A DNA stretch of 64,000 nucleotides from Parvularcula sp. Its GTDB lineage: Bacteria > Pseudomonadota > Alphaproteobacteria > Caulobacterales > Parvularculaceae. The stretch covers positions 1 through 64,000 of the forward strand of contig PAIP01000078.1 in the NCBI GenBank assembly GCA_002704915.1, given 5' to 3'. Made by a program: the position numbers and the translations under genes. The first letter of the stretch is position 1, and every line of letters begins with the position of its first letter. Below, piece by piece: positions 22,127-29,794 of this stretch. Below the pieces are notes generated by a model, which had not been told where the DNA came from, made no database searches, and saw nothing but the letters and a program-made list of their open reading frames with translations.

Positions 22127-23392
22127 ATGAAGCCGAAAATTCTCACCACACTCGAAACCTATTCTCTGAAGCTTTTCTGGGATGATCTCCTTGCCGGCGT
22201 CACCGTCGCCATGGTGGCGATCCCGCTCAGCCTTGCAATTGCAATCGCGTCGGGCGCTGAGCCTGCGACCGGCATCGTGACAGCGATCATCGCGGGATTT
22301 CTAATTTCCGCGCTTGGCGGCAGCCGGGTTCAGATCGGCGGGCCCACCGGCGCTTTCATCGTTGTCGTCTACAGCGTCATCGCCGATCACGGCTTTGACG
22401 GGCTGGTGCTGGCGACCTTCATGGCGGGCGTTCTTCTCCTTATCGCCGGGGTCTTTAGAGCCGGGAAGCTCATCAGCTTCGTGCCCGAAGCCGTGGTCAA
22501 CGGTTTCACCATGGGCATTGCTATTGTCATCGCAGCAAGCCAGCTCAAGGACCTTTTCGGCCTGTCCATGGAAACTGTGCCCGCCGATTTTCTCGAGAAA
22601 ATCCCGGCGCTCTGGGCGGCGCGGGGGAGCTTCAACCTCTCGGCTTTCGCCCTGGGCGCGGCGTCTATCGCCGTCATCGTGTTTTTACGCCGTCTGGCGC
22701 CGAAATGGCCGGGACTCATTGTGGCGGTGGGGCTGGCGTCTGCTGCGGCGCTCCTTTTGGCCTTGCCGGTGGACACCATCGGCTCGCGCTTCGGCGCGCT
22801 GCCCAATCACCTGCCAGCGCCGCAGCTTCCGGCTATTTCATTCGAGCGCGTGCGGGAACTGTTGCCTTCGGCTTTTGTGATAGCTTTTCTGGCCGGCGTT
22901 GAATCGCTTTTGTCGGCCATGGTGGCGGACCGAATGAGCGGGGGACGGCATCGTCCGAATGCGGAGGTTCTGGCGCAGGGCGCGGCGAATATCGGATCAT
23001 CCTTGTTTGGCGGATTGCCGGCGACGGGCGCCATTGCGCGCACAGCAACGAATATCAGGGCAGGGGGGAAGACTCCTGTCGCCGGGATCGTCCATGCGCT
23101 GACCATTCTGATCGTGATGATGGCCGCGGCGCCGCTGGCCGGCTATCTCGCCATGCCGGCGCTCGCCGGGCTTTTGATGATTACCGCCTGGAATATGAGC
23201 GAGCCCCACAAATGGCGCAGCTATTTTCTTGAAGGTCCGGTCTCGGACCGGGCGCTTCTTGTCTTGACGCTTGTTCTTACTGTCGTGGCGGACCTTACGA
23301 TCGCTATAGGGGTGGGCGTATCCCTTGGTCTCGCCATCAGACTACAGCGCCGCAATGTTCCGCCCGCGGATTGGGAGACTCCGGATCGTTAG
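22127..23392 (+). CDS. SulP-family anion transporter without STAS domain
   Basis: 421 residues, all membrane domain. SulP marks: WDDLLAGVTVAMVAIPLSLAIAI at the N-terminus, GGSRVQIGGPTGAFIVVV, and ESLLSAMVADRMSG...HRPNAE. Bacterial SulP proteins usually run 500-570 residues with a cytoplasmic STAS domain; here the frame stops after the last helix (LAIRLQRRNVPPADWETPDR), so the STAS domain is missing rather than cut by a visible frameshift. Substrates in the family are sulfate, bicarbonate or dicarboxylates; none can be chosen. 29 bases after alaC; the methionine riboswitch follows. Confidence 0.9.
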   Translation: MKPKILTTLETYSLKLFWDDLLAGVTVAMVAIPLSLAIAIASGAEPATGIVTAIIAGFLISALGGSRVQIGGPTGAFIVVVYSVIADHGFDGLVLATFMAGVLLLIAGVFRAGKLISFVPEAVVNGFTMGIAIVIAASQLKDLFGLSMETVPADFLEKIPALWAARGSFNLSAFALGAASIAVIVFLRRLAPKWPGLIVAVGLASAAALLLALPVDTIGSRFGALPNHLPAPQLPAISFERVRELLPSAFVIAFLAGVESLLSAMVADRMSGGRHRPNAEVLAQGAANIGSSLFGGLPATGAIARTATNIRAGGKTPVAGIVHALTILIVMMAAAPLAGYLAMPALAGLLMITAWNMSEPHKWRSYFLEGPVSDRALLVLTLVLTVVADLTIAIGVGVSLGLAIRLQRRNVPPADWETPDR

Positions 23393-23503
23393 TCTTGGTA
23401 ATAGAATAAAACGCCCGCAATCTAGCATAATCCTTTCTTTTTACCCGATCCTTGAAATATCCTGTTGACGGCTTCGCGGCTGCGAAGTATGCACCCCAAA
23501 CAA

Positions 23504-23618
23504 CTCATCAAGACCAGCTGAGGGATAGGCCCGTTGACGCTGGGGCAACCGCTGAAAAGCCTGACCGGCTTTTGAGAAAGGTGCCAATTCCTGCGGGAGG
23601 TTTCTCCCGAGAGATGAG
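23504..23618 (+). promoter_or_regulatory. SAM-I (S-box) riboswitch of the met genes
   Basis: All SAM-I landmarks are in order: P1 5' strand CTCATCAAGA, the GAGGGATAGGCCC segment, the kink-turn region with GGGGCAACC, then GGTGCCAATTCCTGC and the closing GAGATGAG. P1 is CTCATC (23504-23509) with GATGAG (23613-23618). S-adenosylmethionine binding should lower expression of metX-metB-hom. A competing hairpin can form from AGAGA..TCGGAC (23610-23624) with GTCCGA..TCTCT (23650-23665), which uses part of the P1 3' strand. No T-run follows, so the control may be translational rather than by termination. Confidence 0.92.
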
Positions 23619-23710
23619 TCGGACGAGTAAGACGCGCGCAGCTCCGAATGTCCGATGAGGTCTCTAGCGAATTTCCTGACGAGTTGATGTGGAACGCTAA
23701 GAGGCCGGTG

Positions 23711-24700
23711 ATGACCGCAGCACGACAGGAACATGCCGAAGCGACGCAAAAATCGCAGCCCTTTTGCGATGTAAGCGTCTTTCTGCCCGCTGACTTCGTT
23801 CTCGACAGCGGCGAAAGTCTGAGCCGTCCAGAACTCAAGGTTCGGGTTTACGGCGAGCTTGAAAATCCGGCCATCGTCGCGGCGGGCGGCATTTCTGCGG
23901 GCCGCGCAGTGGCGCCCTGCAAGGACAGCGACGGCTGGTGGCGCGACATCGTTTCGCCCGGCGGGTTTGTCGATCTCGACCGCTTCTGCGTTATCGGTTT
24001 TGATTTTCTGCCCAACCCCGGGGAGACGGCGCGCACCATCTCCACCCATGATCACGCCCGCGCGCTCGCTGATGCGCTGGACGTTCTCGACATTGAAAAG
24101 CTCTATGGCTTTGTCGGCGCCTCTTATGGCGGGATGATCGGTCTTGCTTTCGCTGAAACCTATCCTCGCCGCATCGAAAAACTTTGCGCCATTTCCGCGC
24201 CGGATCGCGCTCATCCGGCCGCGACGGCGCTGAGGGGCGTGCAGCGCCGCCTCATCGCGTTCGCCGCAAAACAGGGCGACGCCCAGGCCGGTGTTTCCCT
24301 GGCGCGCCAGCTCGCCATGGTCACCTACAGAACGCCTGAAGAATTCGCCGAGCGTTTCGAAGGCGCGCCGGGCGAGGCTGCCGGCGCGCCCTATGATGTT
24401 TGCGATTATCTCATTTCGCGCGGCGACGCCTATCATCTGGATCCGCAGCGTTATGTGACGCTGTCCGACTCCATCGATCGCCATCGCGTCGATCCGGCGA
24501 AAATCGAAACCGAAAGCCTGATCGTCGCGCCGGACAGCGATCGGCTCACCCCGTCCAGTGATCTCAAGCGTCTCGCGGACGGATTGAGCGCCGCCAGCTT
24601 TGTCGAGATCCCGTCCCTTTACGGACATGACGCCTTTCTGAAAAACGCCGACGTGATCGGCCCGCATATCAAAAAATTCTTCGAGGAGAAAACATCATGA
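23711..24700 (+). CDS. metX: Homoserine O-acyltransferase (MetX/MetXS-like)
   Basis: 329 residues from ATG 23711, chosen because AAGAGG lies 6 bases before it; earlier in-frame ATGs at 23648 and 23687 have no such signal. Alpha/beta-hydrolase fold: PADFVLDSGESLSRPELKV, the AAGGISAGRAV segment, GWWRDIVSPGGFVDLDRF, nucleophile elbow GASYGGM, and catalytic Asp/His near DSDRLTP and YGHDAF. It acylates homoserine for methionine synthesis. The GGISAGR and GFDFLP variants resemble the MetXS branch that uses succinyl-CoA, so the acyl donor is uncertain. First gene behind the SAM-I riboswitch; overlaps metB by 4 bases. Confidence 0.9.
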   Translation: MTAARQEHAEATQKSQPFCDVSVFLPADFVLDSGESLSRPELKVRVYGELENPAIVAAGGISAGRAVAPCKDSDGWWRDIVSPGGFVDLDRFCVIGFDFLPNPGETARTISTHDHARALADALDVLDIEKLYGFVGASYGGMIGLAFAETYPRRIEKLCAISAPDRAHPAATALRGVQRRLIAFAAKQGDAQAGVSLARQLAMVTYRTPEEFAERFEGAPGEAAGAPYDVCDYLISRGDAYHLDPQRYVTLSDSIDRHRVDPAKIETESLIVAPDSDRLTPSSDLKRLADGLSAASFVEIPSLYGHDAFLKNADVIGPHIKKFFEEKTS

Positions 24701-25923
24701 GCGACACGCAACGCCTTGGCGCCCTGCATCCGGAAACGCTGATCGCCACGTCCGGCGTCGCGACGGACCCGGCTTTCAACTCGGTGTCGCCGCCGCTGCA
24801 TCTGTCGGCCAATTACGGCTGGAACGATCCGCTGGAAAAGCCGCAATATGATTATGCGCGCTCCGGCAATCCCACGCGCACCCAGCTTGAAGATGCGCTC
24901 GCAGGGCTCGAAGGCGCCGCGCGCGGGGTGGTCGTCTCTTCTGGGATGGCGGCGCTCGATCTGGTGTTGAACCTGGTGAACCCCGGCGATGTGGTGCTGG
25001 CGCCGCATGACTGTTACGGCGGCACGCACCGTCTTTTGACGGCGCGGGCCAAGCGCGGCCAGTTCGAGCTTGCCTACGCCAACCAGACCAATCCAGACGA
25101 ACTTGCAAAAGCATTCGCCCGCAAACCGAAGCTTGTGCTTGTCGAAACGCCGTCCAATCCGCTTCTGCGAATTACCGACATTCGGGCGGTTGTCGCTCAT
25201 GCGAAGGAGTGCGGCGCCATCGTTGTTGCGGACAACACTTTCCTGTCGCCGGCCTTGCAGCGTCCGCTCGATCTCGGTTGCGACATTGTCGTCCACTCGA
25301 CGACGAAGTTCATCAACGGCCATTCCGATGTGGTCGGCGGCGTGGTGCTCGCCAAGGATCAGGCGCTTGGGGACGAGCTTGCCTGGTGGGCGAACTGCAC
25401 CGGCGTCACCGGCGCGCCTTTCGACAGTTTCCTGACCCTGCGCGGCCTGAGAACGCTATTCCCTCGCGTGGAGCGGCAGCAGGCGACGGCAGGCGACGTG
25501 GTCTCGCGGCTTGCCGCGGACGACCGCGTCGCCAATGTTTTCTATCCGGGTCTTGTTAACCATCCGGGTCATGAAGTTGCAAAAACGCAGCAAAAAGGGT
25601 TCGGCTCCATGTTCTCTGTGGAGTTTGCGGAAGGTGTCGACGTCATTGAGCTCCTGCGCAATCTTAAGTTTTTCACGATTGCCGAATCGCTGGGCGGTTT
25701 TGAGAGCCTGGTTTGCACGCCGGCGACCATGACTCATGCGGCGATGACGCAGGAAGCGCGGGAAATCGCGGGAATTTCCGATCGCCTGGTCCGCTTTTCC
25801 ATCGGACTTGAGCATGGCGACGATCTTGTGCGAGATATAGTTGAGGCGCTTGACCGTGCGGCAGACGCGGGCGCCGGCAAGGTAGCGTATCTGTCGAACG
25901 GGGCGGCGAGCAAATGTGCGTAG
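24697..25923 (+). CDS. metB: Cystathionine gamma-synthase type PLP enzyme
   Basis: 408 residues of the Cys/Met-metabolism PLP family. Marks: YDYARSGNPTRTQLEDALA, SSGMAALDLVL, Tyr and Asp around DCYGG and DNTF, PLP lysine K204 in HSTTKFINGHSDVVGG, and the C-terminal RFSIGLEHGDDL. It condenses an O-acylhomoserine with cysteine to cystathionine; an O-acylhomoserine sulfhydrylase activity cannot be excluded from sequence. ATGA overlap with metX shows coupling. Confidence 0.9.
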   Translation: MSDTQRLGALHPETLIATSGVATDPAFNSVSPPLHLSANYGWNDPLEKPQYDYARSGNPTRTQLEDALAGLEGAARGVVVSSGMAALDLVLNLVNPGDVVLAPHDCYGGTHRLLTARAKRGQFELAYANQTNPDELAKAFARKPKLVLVETPSNPLLRITDIRAVVAHAKECGAIVVADNTFLSPALQRPLDLGCDIVVHSTTKFINGHSDVVGGVVLAKDQALGDELAWWANCTGVTGAPFDSFLTLRGLRTLFPRVERQQATAGDVVSRLAADDRVANVFYPGLVNHPGHEVAKTQQKGFGSMFSVEFAEGVDVIELLRNLKFFTIAESLGGFESLVCTPATMTHAAMTQEAREIAGISDRLVRFSIGLEHGDDLVRDIVEALDRAADAGAGKVAYLSNGAASKCA

Positions 25924-26948
25924 ATGTAAAAGATAAAGTCAGCGCGGGCGGCGAAGATAATAACGGTTTCGTGCCGCGGCGCTTGCGTGTGGCGGTTGCG
26001 GGACTTGGCGTGATTGGCGAAGGCGCGGCGTTGCGTCTAGCCGAGCCTTCCGAGCCTTATGCGCTATGTGCAGCGCTTGTGCGCGATCCGTCAAAGTCCC
26101 GCGACGAGCGGCTGAAGTCGCTGCGCACTTATTCCGATCCAGATGTATTTCTGGTTGAGCAGCCTGATGTGGTTGTCGACGCGTTGCCGACGGGCGAAGC
26201 GGGACGCCGTCTGATCGAAGCGGCCCTTTCCCGGGGCGTCCATGTGGTGACGGCCAACAAACAGGCGATCGCCGGTCATCTTGCAGAGTTGCATGATCTC
26301 GCTCGCCGCAACAAGGCGGCTTTCGCCTATTCACCGTCGGTGGGCGGCGGCGCGCCAATGGTGGAAACCATGCGCCGGGCCCGGAGCGATGGCGAAGCGC
26401 GGCAGATTTCCGCAATCCTGAATGGCACTGTCAATTTCATACTGTCCGCGCTCACCGAAGGCGCGTCATTCGACGATGCGGTGAAGGCGGCGCAGGAAGC
26501 TGGCTTCGCCGAGCCTGACCCGACGGCCGATCTTTCCGGCGAGGATGCGCGGGCGAAAATATCAATCCTCACCTATGAAGCCTTCGGCAAGGAAATAGAC
26601 CAGAACGCCATTCGCGTTGAGCCTTTGACGCCGGAGCGTGCTGCGGAATTCATGAAGATCGGCGGTGTCTGGAAACAGATGTCCGTTGTGAAACGCGCGC
26701 CTGACGGCGGCATCTCGGCCCGGGTGCGGTATGAGCGCGTCGATGACGATCCGCTTTTCGCCAAGGTGGAAGGCGAAGGCAATGCGTTGCGTGTCGTCAA
26801 TATCGGCGGCGCCGAATTTACCTGCGAAGACAAAGGCGCAGGGCGCGCCCCCACGGTCGCCAGCATTTTCGCCGAGCTTGAAAAGATTGCGCAGACGCCG
26901 CCGGACGCCGGTGAGAATACTTTGCGCCGCGTGCAGACCTTCAGCTAG
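25914..26948 (+). CDS. hom: Homoserine dehydrogenase, short form
   Basis: 344 residues. Rossmann motif VAVAGLGVIGEGAAL, catalytic-region NGTVNFILSALTEG, and the Lys/Asp/Glu-containing GFAEPDPTADLSGEDARAKISIL. It reduces aspartate semialdehyde to homoserine, the substrate of MetX. The C-terminal ACT domain found in many 430-residue homologues, which gives threonine feedback, is absent. The start overlaps metB by 10 bases, so this copy is under the SAM riboswitch and appears dedicated to methionine. Confidence 0.92.
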   Translation: MCVDVKDKVSAGGEDNNGFVPRRLRVAVAGLGVIGEGAALRLAEPSEPYALCAALVRDPSKSRDERLKSLRTYSDPDVFLVEQPDVVVDALPTGEAGRRLIEAALSRGVHVVTANKQAIAGHLAELHDLARRNKAAFAYSPSVGGGAPMVETMRRARSDGEARQISAILNGTVNFILSALTEGASFDDAVKAAQEAGFAEPDPTADLSGEDARAKISILTYEAFGKEIDQNAIRVEPLTPERAAEFMKIGGVWKQMSVVKRAPDGGISARVRYERVDDDPLFAKVEGEGNALRVVNIGGAEFTCEDKGAGRAPTVASIFAELEKIAQTPPDAGENTLRRVQTFS

Positions 26949-26958
26949 AAGCAGCCTC

Positions 26959-28119
26959 ATGTCTTCGGATGAACATCAGAACGCGGCGCTAGTCGCCGCG
27001 GCGGATGCTGCGCGCGCCGCAAAACGCCTGGTCGTCAAGGTTGGCTCCGCGATTTTATGCGGAGAGGCGGGCGCCGTGCGTGAAGCGTGGCTCGCATCGC
27101 TCGCCGAAGACATTGTCTCGCTGCGAAAGAGCGGATGCGAGATTGTCGTCGTCACTTCCGGCGCCATCGCCCTGGGACGCCGCAAGCTCGGCCTGAGAGG
27201 CGCGCTTCGTCTCGATGAGAAACAGGCCGCCTCGGCGGCGGGGCAAGCGGCGCTGGCGCAGGCCTGGCAGGCGGCTTTCGCGCCCCATGATATTCCGATC
27301 GCGCAAATCCTTCTGACGCTCGACGATACGGAAAGCCGGCGGCGTTACCTGAACGCCCGCGCGACTTTTCGTACGTTGCTTGACCTCGGCGCCTTGCCGC
27401 TGGTCAATGAAAACGACACGATTGCAACCAGTGAAATCCGCTATGGCGATAATGATCGGCTGGCTGCGCACGCCGCCCAGCTCGTGGAAAGCGATCTTCT
27501 GATTATTCTTTCCGATATTGACGGCCTTTACACCGCCGATCCGCGGCAAAATCCGTCAGCGGAGCATATCGCTGTGGTGGATGCGGTCACGGCGGAGATC
27601 GAGAAGATGGCGGGCGGCGTCAACAAGGACGCCGGCGTCGGCTCCGGCGGCATGGCCTCGAAAGTCGCCGCGGCGAAAATCGCCGGCGGCGCGGGCTGCG
27701 ATACGATCATCGCGCCGGGGCTTGGCGATCATCCTTTGAAGGCGGTGCTTGACGGCGAGGCCGCGACCTTGTTCCGCGCATCGGTGACCCATGACGGCGC
27801 GCGGCGGCAGTGGATTGCGGGGCGCCTCAAACCAGCCGGGCGCGTGGTGATAGACGGCGGCGCGGTAAAAGCACTGCAATCGGGCGCGAGCCTTCTTCCC
27901 GCCGGTGTGCGCGAGGTCGCCGGCGCATTTTCGCGCGGAGACGCCATCGAGATTGTCGACGTTAACGGACAGGTGATCGGGCAGGGCCTTTCCGCCTATG
28001 ATGCCGGGGATGCGCGAAAGGTCGCCGGCGCCAAGTCGGACAGGATCGAAGCGCTTCTCGGATATAAAAGACGCCCCGCGCTAGTTGAAAAAGACGACCT
28101 GATCCTGAGGAGCGAGTGA
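26959..28119 (+). CDS. proB: Glutamate 5-kinase
   Basis: 386 residues from ATG 26959, ten bases after hom; a longer frame starting at 26731 lies inside hom and is rejected. Amino-acid kinase domain: RLVVKVGSAILCG, VTSGAIALGRRKLGL, NENDTIATSEIRYGDND, then GSGGMASKVAAAKIA; a C-terminal PUA domain follows (about 285-375). It phosphorylates glutamate, the first step of proline synthesis and the point of proline feedback. Close spacing suggests it can be read through from the met genes. Confidence 0.96.
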   Translation: MSSDEHQNAALVAAADAARAAKRLVVKVGSAILCGEAGAVREAWLASLAEDIVSLRKSGCEIVVVTSGAIALGRRKLGLRGALRLDEKQAASAAGQAALAQAWQAAFAPHDIPIAQILLTLDDTESRRRYLNARATFRTLLDLGALPLVNENDTIATSEIRYGDNDRLAAHAAQLVESDLLIILSDIDGLYTADPRQNPSAEHIAVVDAVTAEIEKMAGGVNKDAGVGSGGMASKVAAAKIAGGAGCDTIIAPGLGDHPLKAVLDGEAATLFRASVTHDGARRQWIAGRLKPAGRVVIDGGAVKALQSGASLLPAGVREVAGAFSRGDAIEIVDVNGQVIGQGLSAYDAGDARKVAGAKSDRIEALLGYKRRPALVEKDDLILRSE

Positions 28120-29384
28120 TGACCGGCGGTGTTGCAGATATAATGGACTCATTGGCGGCGAAGGCGCGCGCTGCTTCGCGCGTCATGGCGTCCGCCTCAA
28201 CGGAACGCAAAAACGCGGCCCTCACCAAAGCCGCGGCGCTTGTTCGCGAGCGCGCCGGTGAAATCCTGGAAATCAACGCCGTCGATGTCTCCGCTGCAAA
28301 ATCCAAGGGTCAGGACGCCGCCTTTATCGACCGCATGGAGCTCGACCCCGGCCGGATCGAAGGGATCGCGGAGGCGCTGGAGAATGTTGCGGCCCTCGAC
28401 GATCCGGTGGGCAAATCCATTTCGAAATGGTCGCGCCCGAACGGTCTTGAAATCGAGCGGGTGCGAACGCCTATCGGCGTCATCGCAGTCATCTATGAAA
28501 GCCGTCCGAACGTCACCGTCGATGCGGCCGCGATTGCGGTGAAAGCCGGCAACGCCGTCATCTTGCGCGGCGGATCGGAATGCATCCGCACCTCGAAAGC
28601 CCTCTATGATTGCTTCCGCGATGCGCTTAAAACAGCGGGCTTGCCCGAAGGCGCGGCGCAGTTTGTGGAAACAACCGACCGCGCCGCCGTGGGGGCCCTG
28701 TTGTCCGGCCTTGGCGGGCGCATCGACCTCGTCATTCCGCGTGGGGGCAAGTCGCTTGTGGCTCGCGTGCAGGAGGAGGCGCGCGTGCCCGTGCTCTCTC
28801 ATCTCGACGGCGTCTGTCATGTCTATGTTGATCGCGATGCGGATCCGAAAAAAGCCGTGGAGATTGCCGTCAATTCAAAGATGCGGCGCACCGGGATCTG
28901 CGGCGCTGCTGAGACTTTGTTGATCGACAAAGCCATTGCAGAAGAGATCTGGCCGAAACTCGCCAGCGCGCTTCGGAGCAAAGGCTGCGAGCTGCGAGGC
29001 GACGAGGCCTTGCGGGCGATTGATCCCGACCTCGCGCCTGCGAGCGAAGAGGATTTTTATACGGAATATCTGGCGCCCATTCTTTCGGTTGCGGTAGTCG
29101 ATGGCGTCGCTGGTGCCATTGAGCACATTGCGAAATATTCCTCCTCACACACCGAATCCATCGTCACGGAAAACGAAGCGACGGCGAAGCGGTTCCTTAC
29201 CGAAGTCGACAGCGCCATCGTCATGCACAACGCCTCGACGCAATTCGCCGATGGCGGCGAGTTCGGTCTCGGCGCGGAAATCGGCATCGCCACGGGCCGT
29301 CTTCACGCCCGCGGCCCCGCCGGCGTCGAGGAACTCACCACCTATAAAAATGTGGTGCGCGGGACGGGGCAGGTGCGTCCGTAA
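28119..29384 (+). CDS. proA: Gamma-glutamyl phosphate reductase
   Basis: 421 residues from ATG 28119; GAGGAG lies exactly 6 bases upstream, better than the GTG at 28116. The ATG overlaps the proB stop by one base (TGATG). Aldehyde-dehydrogenase superfamily marks: YESRPNVTVDAAAIAVKAGN, ILRGGSE, catalytic Cys in RRTGICGAAETLL, and EFGLGAEIGIATGRLHARGP. It reduces gamma-glutamyl phosphate to the semialdehyde for proline. Coupled with proB. Confidence 0.97.
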   Translation: MTGGVADIMDSLAAKARAASRVMASASTERKNAALTKAAALVRERAGEILEINAVDVSAAKSKGQDAAFIDRMELDPGRIEGIAEALENVAALDDPVGKSISKWSRPNGLEIERVRTPIGVIAVIYESRPNVTVDAAAIAVKAGNAVILRGGSECIRTSKALYDCFRDALKTAGLPEGAAQFVETTDRAAVGALLSGLGGRIDLVIPRGGKSLVARVQEEARVPVLSHLDGVCHVYVDRDADPKKAVEIAVNSKMRRTGICGAAETLLIDKAIAEEIWPKLASALRSKGCELRGDEALRAIDPDLAPASEEDFYTEYLAPILSVAVVDGVAGAIEHIAKYSSSHTESIVTENEATAKRFLTEVDSAIVMHNASTQFADGGEFGLGAEIGIATGRLHARGPAGVEELTTYKNVVRGTGQVRP

Positions 29385-29614
29385 TTTGGGCCGCCAGCCG
29401 ATCTGATTCAGGTGAGAGCATATTCTGCTAATTCTGCGCGCACGCTGAGCGCCCCCATCGAAAAAAATGACCAAAACGGGCATTTTTTCCTTGTTTGTTA
29501 ACAGGCCCGGATGTAAGCGGGTTCTGCGCTGCAAAAACGGCGCGAAAGAGTAGTGAAATGCGGGTTTTGGCGGATATCAGCATGAAGGGAGAGGGCGCGG
29601 TTATCGCGGACCCG

Positions 29615-29701
29615 ATGCTTATGGCTGTATCCACTGTTGTGCTCGTACTCGTACTCCTTATTAGCCCCGTACGGGGAGCGGCCATGGAGCCCGCGCGCTA
29701 G
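29615..29701 (+). CDS. ilv operon leader peptide (attenuator)
   Basis: 28 codons from ATG 29615 to TAG 29699-29701; starts at 29582 or 29621 are equally possible because none has a strong Shine-Dalgarno. The core VVLVLVLLISPVRGAA has nine consecutive Val/Leu/Ile codons and resembles the E. coli ilv leader (VVVIIIPPCGAALG). Ribosomes stalled there for lack of charged branched-chain tRNA would free GGGAGCGG (29674-29681) to pair with CCGCTCCC (29728-29735), blocking the terminator; fast ribosomes let the terminator form. Confidence 0.88.
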   Translation: MLMAVSTVVLVLVLLISPVRGAAMEPAR

Positions 29702-29726
29702 TTTAGCACGACGGACCTCCGGACAG

Positions 29727-29754
29727 CCCGCTCCCGAAAGGAAGCGGGTTTTTT
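29727..29754 (+). terminator. ilv attenuator terminator
   Basis: CCCGCT (29727-29732) pairs with AGCGGG (29743-29748), extended by CC/GG, and is followed by six T. Its 5' arm overlaps CCGCTCCC, which can instead pair with GGGAGCGG inside the leader-peptide coding sequence. It lies 41 bases before the ilvD ATG. Confidence 0.88.
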
Positions 29755-29794
29755 CATGCCCGGCGGTCCGTTCAGAAAAGAACGAACGGACGAG

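Larger units (their letters stand above)
29385..29794 (+). other. ilv leader region
   Basis: 410 bases between proA and ilvD. 29385-29560 holds an AT-rich weak inverted repeat AAAAAATG/CATTTTTT (about 29464-29490), possibly the end of the pro transcript. The rest is the attenuator leader: leader peptide (29615-29701), pause hairpin CCCCGTACGGGG (29665-29676), antiterminator half GGGAGCGG (29674-29681), and terminator (29727-29754). Confidence 0.8.

Noticed and set aside
29756-29794. Earlier ilvD start at 29756
   Set aside because: It adjoins the attenuator T-run with no ribosome-binding site; 29795 fits the family start.
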